From Flagellimonas spongiicola (GTDB lineage: Bacteria; Bacteroidota; Bacteroidia; Flavobacteriales; Flavobacteriaceae), in NCBI RefSeq assembly GCF_023502425.1, contig NZ_JAMFMA010000003.1:248001-312000 (forward strand): a DNA stretch of 64,000 nt, in the 5' to 3' direction. Below the pieces are notes generated by a model. That model worked only from the letters and a program-made list of their open reading frames with translations, did not search any database and had not been told where the DNA came from. Below are positions 27,004 through 36,667 of this stretch, piece by piece (positions within the stretch are counted from its first letter, which is position 1; every line of letters starts with the position of its first letter). Position numbers and translations under genes: made by a program.

Positions 27004-27681
27004 ATGGCCATAATACTGAATTTAGAGACTGCAACTACCAATTGCTCTGTTAGCATTTCTGATGGAGATAAGGTAATCTGTTTAAAGGAAAACAATGCGA
27101 TAAATTATTCGCATTCAGAACAACTACATGTATACATCAAGGAAGCTTTGGAAGAGGCTTCCTTGTCTTTTTCCAATTTAGATGCAATTGCCGTGAGTAA
27201 GGGGCCTGGTTCGTACACGGGTTTACGGATAGGCGTTTCAGCCGCCAAGGGCTTGGCATTTTCTTTGAATATCCCCTTGATTTCCATTCCTACTTTGCAA
27301 AGTATGGCCAGCCAAGTTAAGGCAGCTACAGATGAAGTGATCATTCCCGTTTTGGATGCAAGACGAATGGAAGTCTATTCAGCGGTTTATAATTCAGAAT
27401 GGAAAGAAATCAGGGAAACCCAAGCTGAAATAATAGAAGCAGGTTCCTTTGCAAAATTTAAGGAGTATTCGAAAATCCTTATCGCAGGAAATGGTGCAGA
27501 AAAGTGTAAAGACCTACTCAAGGACGATGTGTTTAGTTTCAATACAGAAATTGTGCCTTCCGCCCGAGAAATGGCAGGCATTGCGTATCCAAAATTCCTG
27601 AATAAGGATTTTGAGGATGTTGCATATTTTGAACCTTATTACCTTAAGGATTTCGTACTTCAGACAAAGAAAAAAGCTTAA
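27004..27681 (+). CDS. tsaB: tRNA threonylcarbamoyladenosine biosynthesis protein TsaB
   Basis: A 225-residue ASKHA-fold protein with the TsaB start MAIILNLETATTNCSVSI and the conserved segment KGPGSYTGLRIGVSAAKGLA. It dimerises with TsaD in making the t6A37 modification of ANN-decoding tRNAs. An in-frame GTG at 26995 is possible, but it lies within the promoter-like TATCTTTG, so the ATG at 27004 is preferred. Its 3' end overlaps the convergent MscS gene by four bases: the two stop codons share sequence. Confidence 0.95.
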   Translation: MAIILNLETATTNCSVSISDGDKVICLKENNAINYSHSEQLHVYIKEALEEASLSFSNLDAIAVSKGPGSYTGLRIGVSAAKGLAFSLNIPLISIPTLQSMASQVKAATDEVIIPVLDARRMEVYSAVYNSEWKEIRETQAEIIEAGSFAKFKEYSKILIAGNGAEKCKDLLKDDVFSFNTEIVPSAREMAGIAYPKFLNKDFEDVAYFEPYYLKDFVLQTKKKA

Positions 27682-28499
27682 TTGGCTTCGTGCACCACAC
27701 GCTGAGGAAATGGAATCTCAATTCCAGCTTGATCAAATCTCAGTTTGGTTTCTTCAATCACATAAAAATGAGCGGGCCAGAACACATCATTTTTTGCCCA
27801 AAACCGTAAAGTAAGATTTACTGAGCTATCGCCCAACTCACCTACATAAACCTCAGGTATTGGTTCTTTTAGTATTTTGGGGCTATCGGCACATATTTTT
27901 AATAAAATGTCTTTGGCTTCCTTGATATTGGAACCGTAGCCAATGCCCACATCAAATTTATCTCTACGGGTATCCTCCATATTGTAATTCACAATACTAC
28001 CATTGGAAAGCTGACCATTCGGAATTATGGCTACTTGGTTTCCAAAAGTGTTCAATTTGGTACTGAAAATACTTATTTGCTTTACGGTGCCTTCCAAACC
28101 TTGTGCAGAAATCCAATCGCCGACCTTGAAGGGTTTGAAGATAAGAATGAGCACGCCGCCAGCAAAATTAGCAAGTGACCCTTGCAAGGCTAATCCAATG
28201 GCAAGCCCTGCTGCACCCACCATCGCAACAAGGGAGGACGATTTTACGCCCAATTGCGTTACCACCACTACAAATAACAAAACTTTAAGTGTGACGCTTA
28301 TAAAGCTTTGAAGAAAACTTTCCAGGGTTTCATCGTAATCTTTTTTGTCAAAAAAGCGACTTACCATACGATTGATGAATCGCACTATCCATAATCCGAC
28401 AAAGAATATAATGATGGCCAATACGAGGTCCGGCATAAATTCCCAGAACCAATCAATAGCGTTTTCCAAATGTTGTTCAAAATCCCGTAGTTCCTTCAT
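27678..28499 (-). CDS. MscS-family mechanosensitive ion channel
   Basis: A 273-residue small-conductance channel, close to the 286 residues of E. coli MscS. Three membrane helices lie in about residues 15-105; the pore helix has the Gly/Ala-rich pattern SLVAMVGAAGLAIGLALQGSLANFAGG. The beta domain (PFKVGDWI) and the alpha-beta C-terminal domain follow. It relieves turgor during osmotic downshock. Convergent with tsaB with overlapping stops. Confidence 0.95.
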   Translation of the reverse strand: MKELRDFEQHLENAIDWFWEFMPDLVLAIIIFFVGLWIVRFINRMVSRFFDKKDYDETLESFLQSFISVTLKVLLFVVVVTQLGVKSSSLVAMVGAAGLAIGLALQGSLANFAGGVLILIFKPFKVGDWISAQGLEGTVKQISIFSTKLNTFGNQVAIIPNGQLSNGSIVNYNMEDTRRDKFDVGIGYGSNIKEAKDILLKICADSPKILKEPIPEVYVGELGDSSVNLTLRFWAKNDVFWPAHFYVIEETKLRFDQAGIEIPFPQRVVHEAN

Positions 28500-28567
28500 A
28501 TTCTTATAGATTGAATTACAAAATTAGTTGTTTCGGGCCTGATTATGGGCCCGGGTAGAATGTCTTA

Positions 28568-30673
28568 TTATTTAATTAGAGCTATCGCTGCATCAGCTTC
28601 TTGTACAGGAAGTTTGCATGCCCCTTCAATACAGACATAGACAAAGGTTTCGCCCTCAGCATATCGGTTTTTCAACAAATCCACAGGTCCATCTTTCGCG
28701 GATCCAACCAAAATGCTGTTAGGAATATAACTGTGACTGATTTCCTTTCCCAATTGCTTGTAATTTTCGCCAACAACAGCTATTTCATAGAAGTTTTGGT
28801 TTTCAAATAAGACAAGGTTAAGCCAATTGGTATAGCCTTGACCACTTTGCAGGAATTCATCCTGAACGTTCCTTAGCATTTGCTCTGCTATATCTCCAAA
28901 GCCTTCCTCTGGAAATAGCTTATGGAATTTCAAGAGATTTTTGGCCATAATGGAGTTTGAAGAAGAAATTTCCTTATCTATGGTTTCAATAGATCTTCTA
29001 ATCAAAGATTTGTCTGAATCCGAAGTGTAAAAGAACATCCCTGAATTTTCGTCATAGAAATGGACTTTGGCGTATTCCATCAATTTTTTGGCATGATCTA
29101 ACCATTTCTCATCAAAAGTCACTTCGTAGAGCCCCAAAAAGGCTTCACTCAAAATAGCATAATCCTCCAAGAAGGCATCAATATCACTTTTTCCATCTTT
29201 ATGGTTTCGATACAAGGAGTAATCCTCTTTTACCATGGCAGTTTCTAGGAATTGAGCGTTTTTGAGCGCTAATTCGAGATATTCATCTTGTCCTAGGTAT
29301 CTGTATGCATCAACAAGACCACTTAACATAAGGCCGTTCCATGATGTTAAGATTTTATCATCCAATCTTGGTTTTGACCTTTTATTGCGCTCTCCCTTTA
29401 AAATCGCTCGTGTATTATCTATTTTTTCCCGTAATTCCGAGACGGTTAGGTTGTGTTTCTCGGCAATCTCCAAATCTTCCTTATCACGGATCAGTACATA
29501 GTTGCCATGTTCCCAAAGACCATACGAATTAATATTGTAATAGTCCTTGAACAATTCAAAATCAGCGCCTAATAACTCCGTAAGTTGTTCCTTGGTCCAT
29601 ACATAATAGGCACCCTCTTCCAACGCTCCATTTTCATCCAAACTGTCTGCGTCCAATGAGGAGTAGAACCCGCCGTTTTCATCCATGAGTTCTTCTTGAA
29701 CAAAGCCTATGGTTTTCTGAACGATATCCTTGTATAAGTCGTTGCCGGTCAAGGCGTACGCTTTCGCATACAAACTAGTGAGTGGCCCATTATCGTATAA
29801 CATTTTCTCAAAATGTGGCACATGCCATTTTGTGTCCACGGAATATCTCGAAAAACCGCCTCCTACTTGGTCAAATACTCCTCCAAATGCAATACGATTC
29901 AATGTGACTTCAACCTGTTCCATAAGTTCGGGTTTGTCGTTCATTGAAGCATAATTCATCAAAAACTCCCAGTTGTTGGGCATCATAAATTTTGGAGCCC
30001 GTTTATGTCCACCAAGAAAATTATCGAAATGGCGCGACCAGTTTGCTACTGCTTCATCCAATTGTTCCAAGGTAAAAACTCCAGAGTACGATTTGTTCTC
30101 TACTAGGTTGATGGCATTAATACCATTGGCCAGGTCCGTTGCATAACTGACAATTCGTGATTTGTCATTTTTATACAACTCAATTAATTGATTAAGGGAT
30201 TTTGTCCAATTGTCCTTTGGAAGATAGGTTGCGCCCCAAAATGGACGTCCATCAGGTAGTGCCACAATGTTCAGTGGCCAACCACCATTCCCTGACATCA
30301 TGGTAATGGCATCCATATAAATTTGGTCTACATCGGGGCGTTCTTCCCGATCAATTTTTATGTTGATGAAATTATCGTTCATCAATTGGGCAACAGAATC
30401 ATTTTCAAAACATTCCTTCTCCATAACATGGCACCAATGGCAAGAAGCATATCCAATACTTATCAGCAGTGGTTTATCCTCCTTGACCGCCCTTTCCAAA
30501 ACTTCAGGTCGCCATGCTTCCCAATTTACCGGGTTATGGGCATGTTGTAGCAGATAAGGACTTGTTTCGTTGATTAAGGCATTGGTGTGCTTGTGTGTCA
30601 CTTTATCGGATTTTTGCATGCAACCAATTGCTAATGAAAGTAACACGCATATGAGGATTGTTTTTTTGATCAT
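28568..30673 (-). CDS. DUF255 thioredoxin-domain lipoprotein (SPATA20/YyaL type)
   Basis: A 701-residue protein: lipoprotein signal with Cys18 (SLAIGC), then a DUF255 thioredoxin-like domain with the CHWC pair (Cys78, Cys81) inside GYASCHWCHVME, followed by a long alpha/alpha-barrel resembling N-acylglucosamine 2-epimerases. ATG at 30673 is used because it gives the lipobox; an ATG six codons upstream falls inside the dodecin terminator. Most members of the family are cytoplasmic; the lipoprotein signal places this one in the periplasm. Function of the family is not established; it may act on a glycan or a disulfide. Confidence 0.87.
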   Translation of the reverse strand: MIKKTILICVLLSLAIGCMQKSDKVTHKHTNALINETSPYLLQHAHNPVNWEAWRPEVLERAVKEDKPLLISIGYASCHWCHVMEKECFENDSVAQLMNDNFINIKIDREERPDVDQIYMDAITMMSGNGGWPLNIVALPDGRPFWGATYLPKDNWTKSLNQLIELYKNDKSRIVSYATDLANGINAINLVENKSYSGVFTLEQLDEAVANWSRHFDNFLGGHKRAPKFMMPNNWEFLMNYASMNDKPELMEQVEVTLNRIAFGGVFDQVGGGFSRYSVDTKWHVPHFEKMLYDNGPLTSLYAKAYALTGNDLYKDIVQKTIGFVQEELMDENGGFYSSLDADSLDENGALEEGAYYVWTKEQLTELLGADFELFKDYYNINSYGLWEHGNYVLIRDKEDLEIAEKHNLTVSELREKIDNTRAILKGERNKRSKPRLDDKILTSWNGLMLSGLVDAYRYLGQDEYLELALKNAQFLETAMVKEDYSLYRNHKDGKSDIDAFLEDYAILSEAFLGLYEVTFDEKWLDHAKKLMEYAKVHFYDENSGMFFYTSDSDKSLIRRSIETIDKEISSSNSIMAKNLLKFHKLFPEEGFGDIAEQMLRNVQDEFLQSGQGYTNWLNLVLFENQNFYEIAVVGENYKQLGKEISHSYIPNSILVGSAKDGPVDLLKNRYAEGETFVYVCIEGACKLPVQEADAAIALIK

Positions 30674-30691
30674 ACAGTCATATTCGGACAT

Positions 30692-30718
30692 AAAAAAACG
30701 CCCATTTAGGGCGTTTTA
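30692..30718 (-). terminator. Intrinsic terminator of the dodecin gene
   Basis: The stem AAAACGCCC / GGGCGTTTT with an ATTTA loop, followed on the minus strand by a run of seven T. It lies between the end of dodecin and the start of the DUF255 gene, so the latter needs its own promoter or read-through. Confidence 0.88.
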
Positions 30719-30733
30719 TGTACTGCCCTTTGA

Positions 30734-30934
30734 TTATTTTACCTCAAAGGTAATTTTTACATTGACCCGGTAATCATCAATTTTGCCATCCTTTACAGAC
30801 GCACTTTGCTCATTGATGTATACCGAGCGTATGTTTTTCACGGACTTGGATGCTTGCTCCAAGGCGTTTTTTGCGGCTTGTTCCCAACTTTCGTCAGAAT
30901 TGGCCAATACTTCGATTACTTTTAAAACTGCCAT
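30734..30934 (-). CDS. Dodecin-family flavin-binding protein
   Basis: A 66-residue protein matching dodecin in length and pattern: MAVLKVIEVLANSDESWEQA, then a helix (NALEQASKSVKNIRSVYI) and two strands ending YRVNVKITFEVK. Dodecins assemble as hollow dodecamers that store FMN, riboflavin or coenzyme A. It forms a single-gene unit with its own terminator, downstream of the NifU-like gene by 70 bp. Confidence 0.93.
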   Translation of the reverse strand: MAVLKVIEVLANSDESWEQAAKNALEQASKSVKNIRSVYINEQSASVKDGKIDDYRVNVKITFEVK

Positions 30935-31004
30935 AATAGTTAATGATTTTAAATTTATTCAATTTACCAAAAATTGACCACTATTGGCGGTTTCAATAGG
31001 GAAA

Positions 31005-31901
31005 TCAACCGTTGATGGCGACCACCTCGTTTACTTTGTCACCCATCATGTTCTTGAGCATGGTTTCTATGCCGTTTTTAAGGGTGAAGGTGGAGGAAGG
31101 ACAGCCGCTACAAGCACCTTGAAGTACTACATTCACCGTTTTGGTTTCTTCCTCATAGGATTGAAATAGGATATTGCCACCATCACTGGCAACGGCAGGT
31201 TTCACATACTCATCCAAAATATCAATGATTTGAAGTGAAGTATCGTCGTATTGGTTCTGATTAACCTGCTGTTCCGCCGTTTCCTTTGATTTTTGAATAC
31301 TTGCCGCGGATACTACTTCTTTCCCGTCCAAAAGAAAATTACGGATGAACTCTCGAAGCTCCATGGTAACATCTTCCCATTCAGCAACGTCAAATTTGGT
31401 CACTGAAACATAATTTTCATCAAAAAACACTTCCTTGACAAATGGGAAATGAAAAAGCTCCTGTGCTAGCTGGCTATCTTTGGCTTCGTCTATATTTTTG
31501 AACTCATAGGTGGCAGGAACTATTTTTTTGTTGGATACAAACTTCATAACCCCCGGATTTGGTGTCACTTCAGCATATACTGTGATAGGTAGTTTTTTCT
31601 GAACCTCTTCTTCATTTACTACAGGCCCGCCGTCATTTAGGTATTCCACTAGTTGTTGTGCTACTTCATCCTTCACATCTTCCCATTCTACAATATCAAA
31701 TCGTTCTAGAGCGATGAAATTGCCGGAAATATAGACGGTCTTTATGAATGGGAGATAGAATAGCTGTTGCGCCAAAGGTGATGCCTTGGCTTCATCTATG
31801 TTTTTATACTCATAATTGGCTTTTGCCAAAAAATGATTTGCCTCAAATTTTAGGATTTTTGGGTTATTTGTAGGTGCAACGGTAATGTGGTATTCTTTCA
31901 T
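31005..31901 (-). CDS. NifU-family Fe-S scaffold with duplicated N-terminal domain
   Basis: A 298-residue protein from ATG at 31901 (an upstream in-frame TTG at 31907 is less likely). Residues 1-95 and about 108-200 are two copies of the Nfu N-terminal domain, each with the pattern YEYKNIDEAK...LAQ.LF..PF.K.V and later DVxEWEDV. The C-terminal NifU domain (about 220-298) has the cluster-binding pair Cys264 and Cys267 in GACSGCPSS. Nfu proteins carry and transfer iron-sulfur clusters. Most Nfu proteins have a single N-terminal domain. A well-spaced promoter lies upstream. Confidence 0.93.
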   Translation of the reverse strand: MKEYHITVAPTNNPKILKFEANHFLAKANYEYKNIDEAKASPLAQQLFYLPFIKTVYISGNFIALERFDIVEWEDVKDEVAQQLVEYLNDGGPVVNEEEVQKKLPITVYAEVTPNPGVMKFVSNKKIVPATYEFKNIDEAKDSQLAQELFHFPFVKEVFFDENYVSVTKFDVAEWEDVTMELREFIRNFLLDGKEVVSAASIQKSKETAEQQVNQNQYDDTSLQIIDILDEYVKPAVASDGGNILFQSYEEETKTVNVVLQGACSGCPSSTFTLKNGIETMLKNMMGDKVNEVVAING

Positions 31902-31915
31902 AGCCAAAATTTGTA

Positions 31916-31945
31916 CAAAAATACCAAAGTAAAGATGAGGGGCAA
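31916..31945 (-). promoter_or_regulatory. Bacteroidota-type promoter of the NifU-like gene
   Basis: On the minus strand: TTG (31945-31943), 19 bases, TATTTTTG (31923-31916), then 14 bases to the ATG at 31901. This implies a leader of only a few bases and supports the ATG chosen. Confidence 0.6.
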
Positions 31946-32025
31946 AATATATAATAATGTATGGCGTCGGGCGTTATTTAAATGTTTGATTACCTTTAAA
32001 CCCCAACTATAGCCCAAAACACTGC

Positions 32026-33021
32026 ATGAGACGCTATTTAACCTCACTGATTATTATGCTCTTGTTCGGCCTTACATCCAAGGCGCAAGAAGGTATTCCG
32101 GTATATTTCGATTATTTGGCGGATAACTACTATTTGGTGTATCCATCTATGGCTGGTATTTCCGAAGGAACCAAAATCAGATTAACAGCTCGTAAACAAT
32201 GGTTCAATGTTGATGAAGCGCCAAGTTTGCAAACCTTGAATTTTAATTCCAGAGTTGGTGACAAAAGCGGAATTGGAGCAATATTGTTCAATGATAGTAA
32301 CGGATATCATTCCCAAACAGGGTTTAAGGCTACCTACGCCCACCATCTACAAATGGGAGGTGATTTCCGAACTTTGAACCAAGTTTCATTTGGACTTAGT
32401 GCAGGAGTCATTTTAAGCAGTTTGGATGAGACCGAGTTTAGATCCATAATTCCTGATCCAATAGTCACGGGAACTAAAAACACCACAAGTTATTTCAATG
32501 TTGATTTAGGTGTTTCCTATAATTTCATGGAATTCTATGCCCATGCGGCTATTTTGAATGTTTTGGGAAGTGGAAGGGACTTATACACCGCAGCTGAATT
32601 TGACAATCTTAGAAGATATTTGTTGTCTGCAGGATATGTTTTTGGAAGGACAACTAGAATTGAACCTTCAATTTTGTTTCAATTAACAGATTTTACAAAG
32701 GAAAAAACAATAGATATCAATGCTAAGGTCTATAGGGATGTTAGTTTTGGTACGGTATGGGCCGGACTTTCTTATCGCAGAAGTTTTGATGGAGCCCAGT
32801 TTCAGACCAACGGCGGATTTGGAGAACAGAGACTGCAATTGTTCACGCCTATTATCGGTGTCAATGTGAATCAGTTTTTGTTTTCATATAATTATTCCTA
32901 TCAGTCTGGCGATATCCGTTTTGATAATGGAGGATTCCATCAGATTACCTTGGGGTATGAATTTGGTCAAAGCGATGACGGCAAACGATACGATTGTTAT
33001 TGCCCGGCTGCCAATAACTAA
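32026..33021 (+). CDS. PorP/SprF-family type IX secretion outer-membrane protein (1)
   Basis: A 331-residue protein with signal peptide (ending LTSKAQ) and a PorP/SprF barrel: N-terminal PVYFDYLADNYYLVYPSMAGI, repeated aromatic strands and the ending QITLGYEFGQ. PorP in Porphyromonas anchors the type IX machinery to the outer membrane; SprF-type paralogues assist export or attachment of particular adhesins. Unlike the second PorP gene at 43744 it stands alone, without an adhesin or OmpA partner next to it. Confidence 0.88.
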   Translation: MRRYLTSLIIMLLFGLTSKAQEGIPVYFDYLADNYYLVYPSMAGISEGTKIRLTARKQWFNVDEAPSLQTLNFNSRVGDKSGIGAILFNDSNGYHSQTGFKATYAHHLQMGGDFRTLNQVSFGLSAGVILSSLDETEFRSIIPDPIVTGTKNTTSYFNVDLGVSYNFMEFYAHAAILNVLGSGRDLYTAAEFDNLRRYLLSAGYVFGRTTRIEPSILFQLTDFTKEKTIDINAKVYRDVSFGTVWAGLSYRRSFDGAQFQTNGGFGEQRLQLFTPIIGVNVNQFLFSYNYSYQSGDIRFDNGGFHQITLGYEFGQSDDGKRYDCYCPAANN

Positions 33022-33050
33022 AAATGGCCCACCCCGCAGGATGGACCATT
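33018..33050 (-). terminator. Probable terminator of the von Willebrand A gene
   Basis: On the minus strand AATGGTCCA pairs with TGGGCCATT (one G-T pair) around a 10-base loop, followed by a short T run. Read on the plus strand the same site has a C-A mismatch and no T run, so it fits the leftward gene. It touches the stop of the PorP gene. Confidence 0.5.
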
Positions 33051-33071
33051 CAAACTACAATCATCACACAA

Positions 33072-34238
33072 CTAATCCCACTTGTAGTTTTTCTTTGCTG
33101 CTTGAGTCTTAATCGCATTTAGCATGGCATTCTCAAGCTCACCCGATTCCTCTTTTTGATTTTCGGCTATGAACTTCTTACGCTTTACATTCAGTTCTTG
33201 AATTTGTTTTTGAATGGCCTTGCGCTCTTCTTTTTTTTCGGATATATAGCGTTCTATTTCATTTTTCGACTTTCCTTTTAATTCCGCAGGTAATTCTTCC
33301 TCTGCCAATTGAGCAAGCTCTACCTCGTCTGCTTCAACGGCATCAACCAAATCCCATTTGGAATTTTTGTACAGTCTTGAACTTTTACTCACTGATCTTT
33401 TAACGGCAACTTCCTTGTCCATAGAATATGCTTTGGAATCCTCCGCTGCTTGTGCTGCAACTTTTTGAGAACCTAAATAACCATAGGAGACATAGGTTTT
33501 GTTCAATTTGGAATTAAGCTGGATTATGATGTCGTCATAAGGAGTTTCTATATGCACCACTTGTTGATTATGATCAATCGCCATATAATCACCACCGGTA
33601 ATTGAAGCGCCATTTTTCCAATCTGTTGAGATGCCTTGTTCGTAGTTGCCACAGAAAATGGTATTTACCACAACATCTTTTTCCTTAGCATTATGGGCTG
33701 CGTCCTTATAATTCAATTTGCCTTGGGTAAATGGTTCGTTTCCAGCAATGAAAATCATTTTAAGGTCATCTGGATTTTTGCCCCAATCCAATTGTTTTAA
33801 GGAGGTTTGAATGACCTCGCCACAGAACTCTTCTCCGCCATTTGTTGTTAAGGAAAATAGTTTTTCTGAGATTTCATCCAGATCATCACTAAAGCCCAGA
33901 ACTTGTCTTATGTATCCTTCGCTTGAAGATAAATTGTCATTACCATATTCGTACAGCGCAATCTGCAATTCTGGACGGATTTCATTGCCGCATCTGGCAT
34001 GGGTAAATTCATTTACAATATCCCAAAGCTGACCTTTGGCCTGATTGATCAATCCATCCATACTGTTACTAGTGTCCAACAATAAAGCGATTTTCACAAA
34101 CTGTTTTGCCGGTTGTTCCTTCGTGACACTTGTGAGCAACGTGGTGGTTTTATGTTCTTTTGCCATTAGATTACAGCTATATAAAGTACTTGCTGTGACC
34201 AAAAGCACCATTCCTAATAATTGATTTAGATATTTCAT
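33072..34238 (-). CDS. Von Willebrand factor A-domain lipoprotein
   Basis: A 388-residue protein with a signal sequence and a likely lipobox (STLYSC, Cys22), then a VWA domain (about 48-230) with a metal-adhesion motif DTSNS at Asp55-Ser59. The C-terminal 100 residues are highly charged, probably coiled coil (for example KSKNEIERYISEKKEERKAI). VWA domains bind partner proteins or surfaces through a divalent metal. No neighbour suggests a specific role. Confidence 0.82.
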   Translation of the reverse strand: MKYLNQLLGMVLLVTASTLYSCNLMAKEHKTTTLLTSVTKEQPAKQFVKIALLLDTSNSMDGLINQAKGQLWDIVNEFTHARCGNEIRPELQIALYEYGNDNLSSSEGYIRQVLGFSDDLDEISEKLFSLTTNGGEEFCGEVIQTSLKQLDWGKNPDDLKMIFIAGNEPFTQGKLNYKDAAHNAKEKDVVVNTIFCGNYEQGISTDWKNGASITGGDYMAIDHNQQVVHIETPYDDIIIQLNSKLNKTYVSYGYLGSQKVAAQAAEDSKAYSMDKEVAVKRSVSKSSRLYKNSKWDLVDAVEADEVELAQLAEEELPAELKGKSKNEIERYISEKKEERKAIQKQIQELNVKRKKFIAENQKEESGELENAMLNAIKTQAAKKNYKWD

Positions 34239-34444
34239 AGTTCAATGTTTATTAAATATGGGCTAAAACTAGAACCAGCTTTTTTGGATAAAAACTCGAA
34301 ATGAGTAAACAGTCATTTTGGATGAGTGACCGGGAAGTATGGTTTTGTAAAGCCGGATATTGGTGTGTAAAAAGGATTGCAATTAAGCTTTGGCCATTTT
34401 CTATTACGCTTTGGATGAACTAAGTTTACATCAGTATTGCTACC

Positions 34445-36667
34445 ATGGGTAAGAAGACATACATATGGATTGTGTTTCTGGTTTTTTCCTTTTACGGAAT
34501 GGCCCAGGAACAAACACGAAGAGAATTGGTGCAAATCAAAGGGTCGGTAAAAGGAAAGGAAAACTACATGCCGGTCCCTGGGGTTGAAGTTTCCACAGAT
34601 ACGGGTTATTATACAACTACCAATGGTCAAGGAGAATTTGTTATTAGGGCGGCTGTCGGAGATATGCTGATTTTTGAAAGTCAGGATTTTGAAACGGTAC
34701 GTCACCAAGTAACTTCGGATGAAGACATAGTTGTCTATGTAAAAGGATATGAAGCATCCAGGTCTCAGAAAAAAAATAAACGGACTAATACAGTTTCTAA
34801 AGCGAAGGATAGTCATCAACAACTTTTGGATTCAGCAAATGCTTATAAGCGGTCAGATCTGGAAAAAAGCGTTGATTTTATTACCCAATCCATTGCGCAA
34901 CTAGGAAAACGTGCGGATAGGGTTCAATTGTCCAATTCATTATTTGCTTTGGGGGAAATCTATCTCTATCATGCGCAATATGACTTGGCCATTAGCAGTT
35001 TGAAAGATGCTTTGGCGGCAAGACGTACTGCCAAAACTGAATTGCTCCTGGGTCAGGCTTATAATTTGAATAACCAATATGATTTGGCGGAGTCCACATT
35101 GTTACCCTTAGTGGATGTTAATGGTTTGGTACCCTATCAACGTGTTCAGATCAATGAGGGATTAGGCGATGCTTACAAAGGGCAAGGGGATGTTACCAAA
35201 GCTCTGGACTATTACCAAGAAGGACTTCAGATTGCCCAAAAAAATCAAATCTCACCAAAAGTGATTGATTTGAACTCCAAGATAGCTGATGCATATGCCA
35301 GTGATAATAGAATCATCGAAGCCGAAGGATTTTTTAATAACTCCCTAAATCTATCCAAGGAAGTTGCGCCAGAACGACAAATTCAGGAAAATGAAAAAGT
35401 AGCCGATTTCTATAATGAGAAAAACAGGTATGATGATGAAATTCAGTTGCGCAAGCAAAGTCTTAATGAATTGCAGCAATTACCTGCGGCAACCGTGAAC
35501 AAAAGTAGTGGTGACATCGGATTACCGGACACGATTACTTCCCAACAAATCAATTATAAAATTGGTAGGGCATATATAGCACAGGATAAGTTGGATGAAG
35601 CTATTCCATATTTGCAGCGAAGCATTGTGGAGGCAGACAATGAAGACGATTTGGTAGTACAAAAAGATGCGACTCGGAGACTTTCCGAGGTGTACAAATA
35701 CAAAGGCGATTTTACCAAGGCGCTGGAGACGTATCAGGATTATGTTGCCGTTGTAGATAGCCTGTATGCGCGCAAGGAGCAAGAAATTTCTAGGGCAGCA
35801 CGGTTTAATAGAGAGATAGCAACCCAGCAAAATCGAATTTCCACTCTGGAACAAGAACGGGAACTTTCCCAAAGTAAGTATAGCTTGGCGGTGACGGAAC
35901 AGCAATTATATGAGGAGTCCAGCAAACGGCAAAAATGGATCATCTACTCATTGCTTTTTGGGATGATGTTATTGGCGTTGATGGCGTTTCTATTTTACAG
36001 GACCAATCAACAACAAAAACTGGCTAACAATCTCTTGGCCTTAAAATCATTGAGAACTCAGATGAACCCCCATTTTATCTTTAACGCATTGAACTCGGTG
36101 AACAATTTCATTGCCAAAAGTGATGAACGAAGTGCCAATCGATTTTTAAGCGATTTTTCGGTTTTGATGCGCAGCGTGCTAGAAAATTCGGAGGAGGATT
36201 TTATCCCATTAAGTAAAGAATTGGAGCTGTTGGAGCTGTATGTAAAATTGGAACATTCCCGTTTTGAAGATAAATTCGATTACCAAATCAGAATCGACCA
36301 AAAATTGGATATTGAAGCGTTCTCAATCCCACCAATGTTGTTACAGCCATATATAGAAAATGCAATTTGGCATGGACTCAGATATAAAGAAGAAAAAGGA
36401 TTTTTGAATATTAACATTCAAGAGGCAACCAAGGATGTTTTGGAAATTTCGATTGAGGACAATGGCATAGGAAGGAAAAAATCGGCCGCCCTTAAAACCG
36501 AAAACCAAAAAAAGCAAAAATCCAAAGGCATGGGCAATATCAAAAAACGGATTCAGATATTGAATGAGATGTACAAGGATAAAGTAGCTGTTTCCATTTC
36601 AGATTTAAATGATGACACAACAGGCACTAAAGTAGTGTTGAAATTGAAAAAAGACGCATGGAGTTGA
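34445..36667 (+). CDS. LytS-type sensor histidine kinase with TPR and carboxypeptidase-regulatory-like domains
   Basis: A 740-residue protein: signal peptide (to about residue 21), a beta-sandwich domain resembling the carboxypeptidase-regulatory fold (about 27-98), a linker, some six to eight TPR repeats (about 115-440), a coiled coil, one membrane helix (WIIYSLLFGMMLLALMAFLF, about 498-517), then a His_kinase domain with phospho-acceptor His543 in QMNPHFIFNALN and an ATPase domain (ENAIWHG, EDNGIGR). Periplasmic sensing is therefore by TPRs. It overlaps its response regulator by 10 bases. Confidence 0.93.
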   Translation: MGKKTYIWIVFLVFSFYGMAQEQTRRELVQIKGSVKGKENYMPVPGVEVSTDTGYYTTTNGQGEFVIRAAVGDMLIFESQDFETVRHQVTSDEDIVVYVKGYEASRSQKKNKRTNTVSKAKDSHQQLLDSANAYKRSDLEKSVDFITQSIAQLGKRADRVQLSNSLFALGEIYLYHAQYDLAISSLKDALAARRTAKTELLLGQAYNLNNQYDLAESTLLPLVDVNGLVPYQRVQINEGLGDAYKGQGDVTKALDYYQEGLQIAQKNQISPKVIDLNSKIADAYASDNRIIEAEGFFNNSLNLSKEVAPERQIQENEKVADFYNEKNRYDDEIQLRKQSLNELQQLPAATVNKSSGDIGLPDTITSQQINYKIGRAYIAQDKLDEAIPYLQRSIVEADNEDDLVVQKDATRRLSEVYKYKGDFTKALETYQDYVAVVDSLYARKEQEISRAARFNREIATQQNRISTLEQERELSQSKYSLAVTEQQLYEESSKRQKWIIYSLLFGMMLLALMAFLFYRTNQQQKLANNLLALKSLRTQMNPHFIFNALNSVNNFIAKSDERSANRFLSDFSVLMRSVLENSEEDFIPLSKELELLELYVKLEHSRFEDKFDYQIRIDQKLDIEAFSIPPMLLQPYIENAIWHGLRYKEEKGFLNINIQEATKDVLEISIEDNGIGRKKSAALKTENQKKQKSKGMGNIKKRIQILNEMYKDKVAVSISDLNDDTTGTKVVLKLKKDAWS

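Noticed and set aside
28534..28553. CGGGCC / GGCCCG hairpin between the DUF255 and MscS genes as a terminator.
   Set aside because: No T run follows it on the minus strand, the direction of both neighbours.
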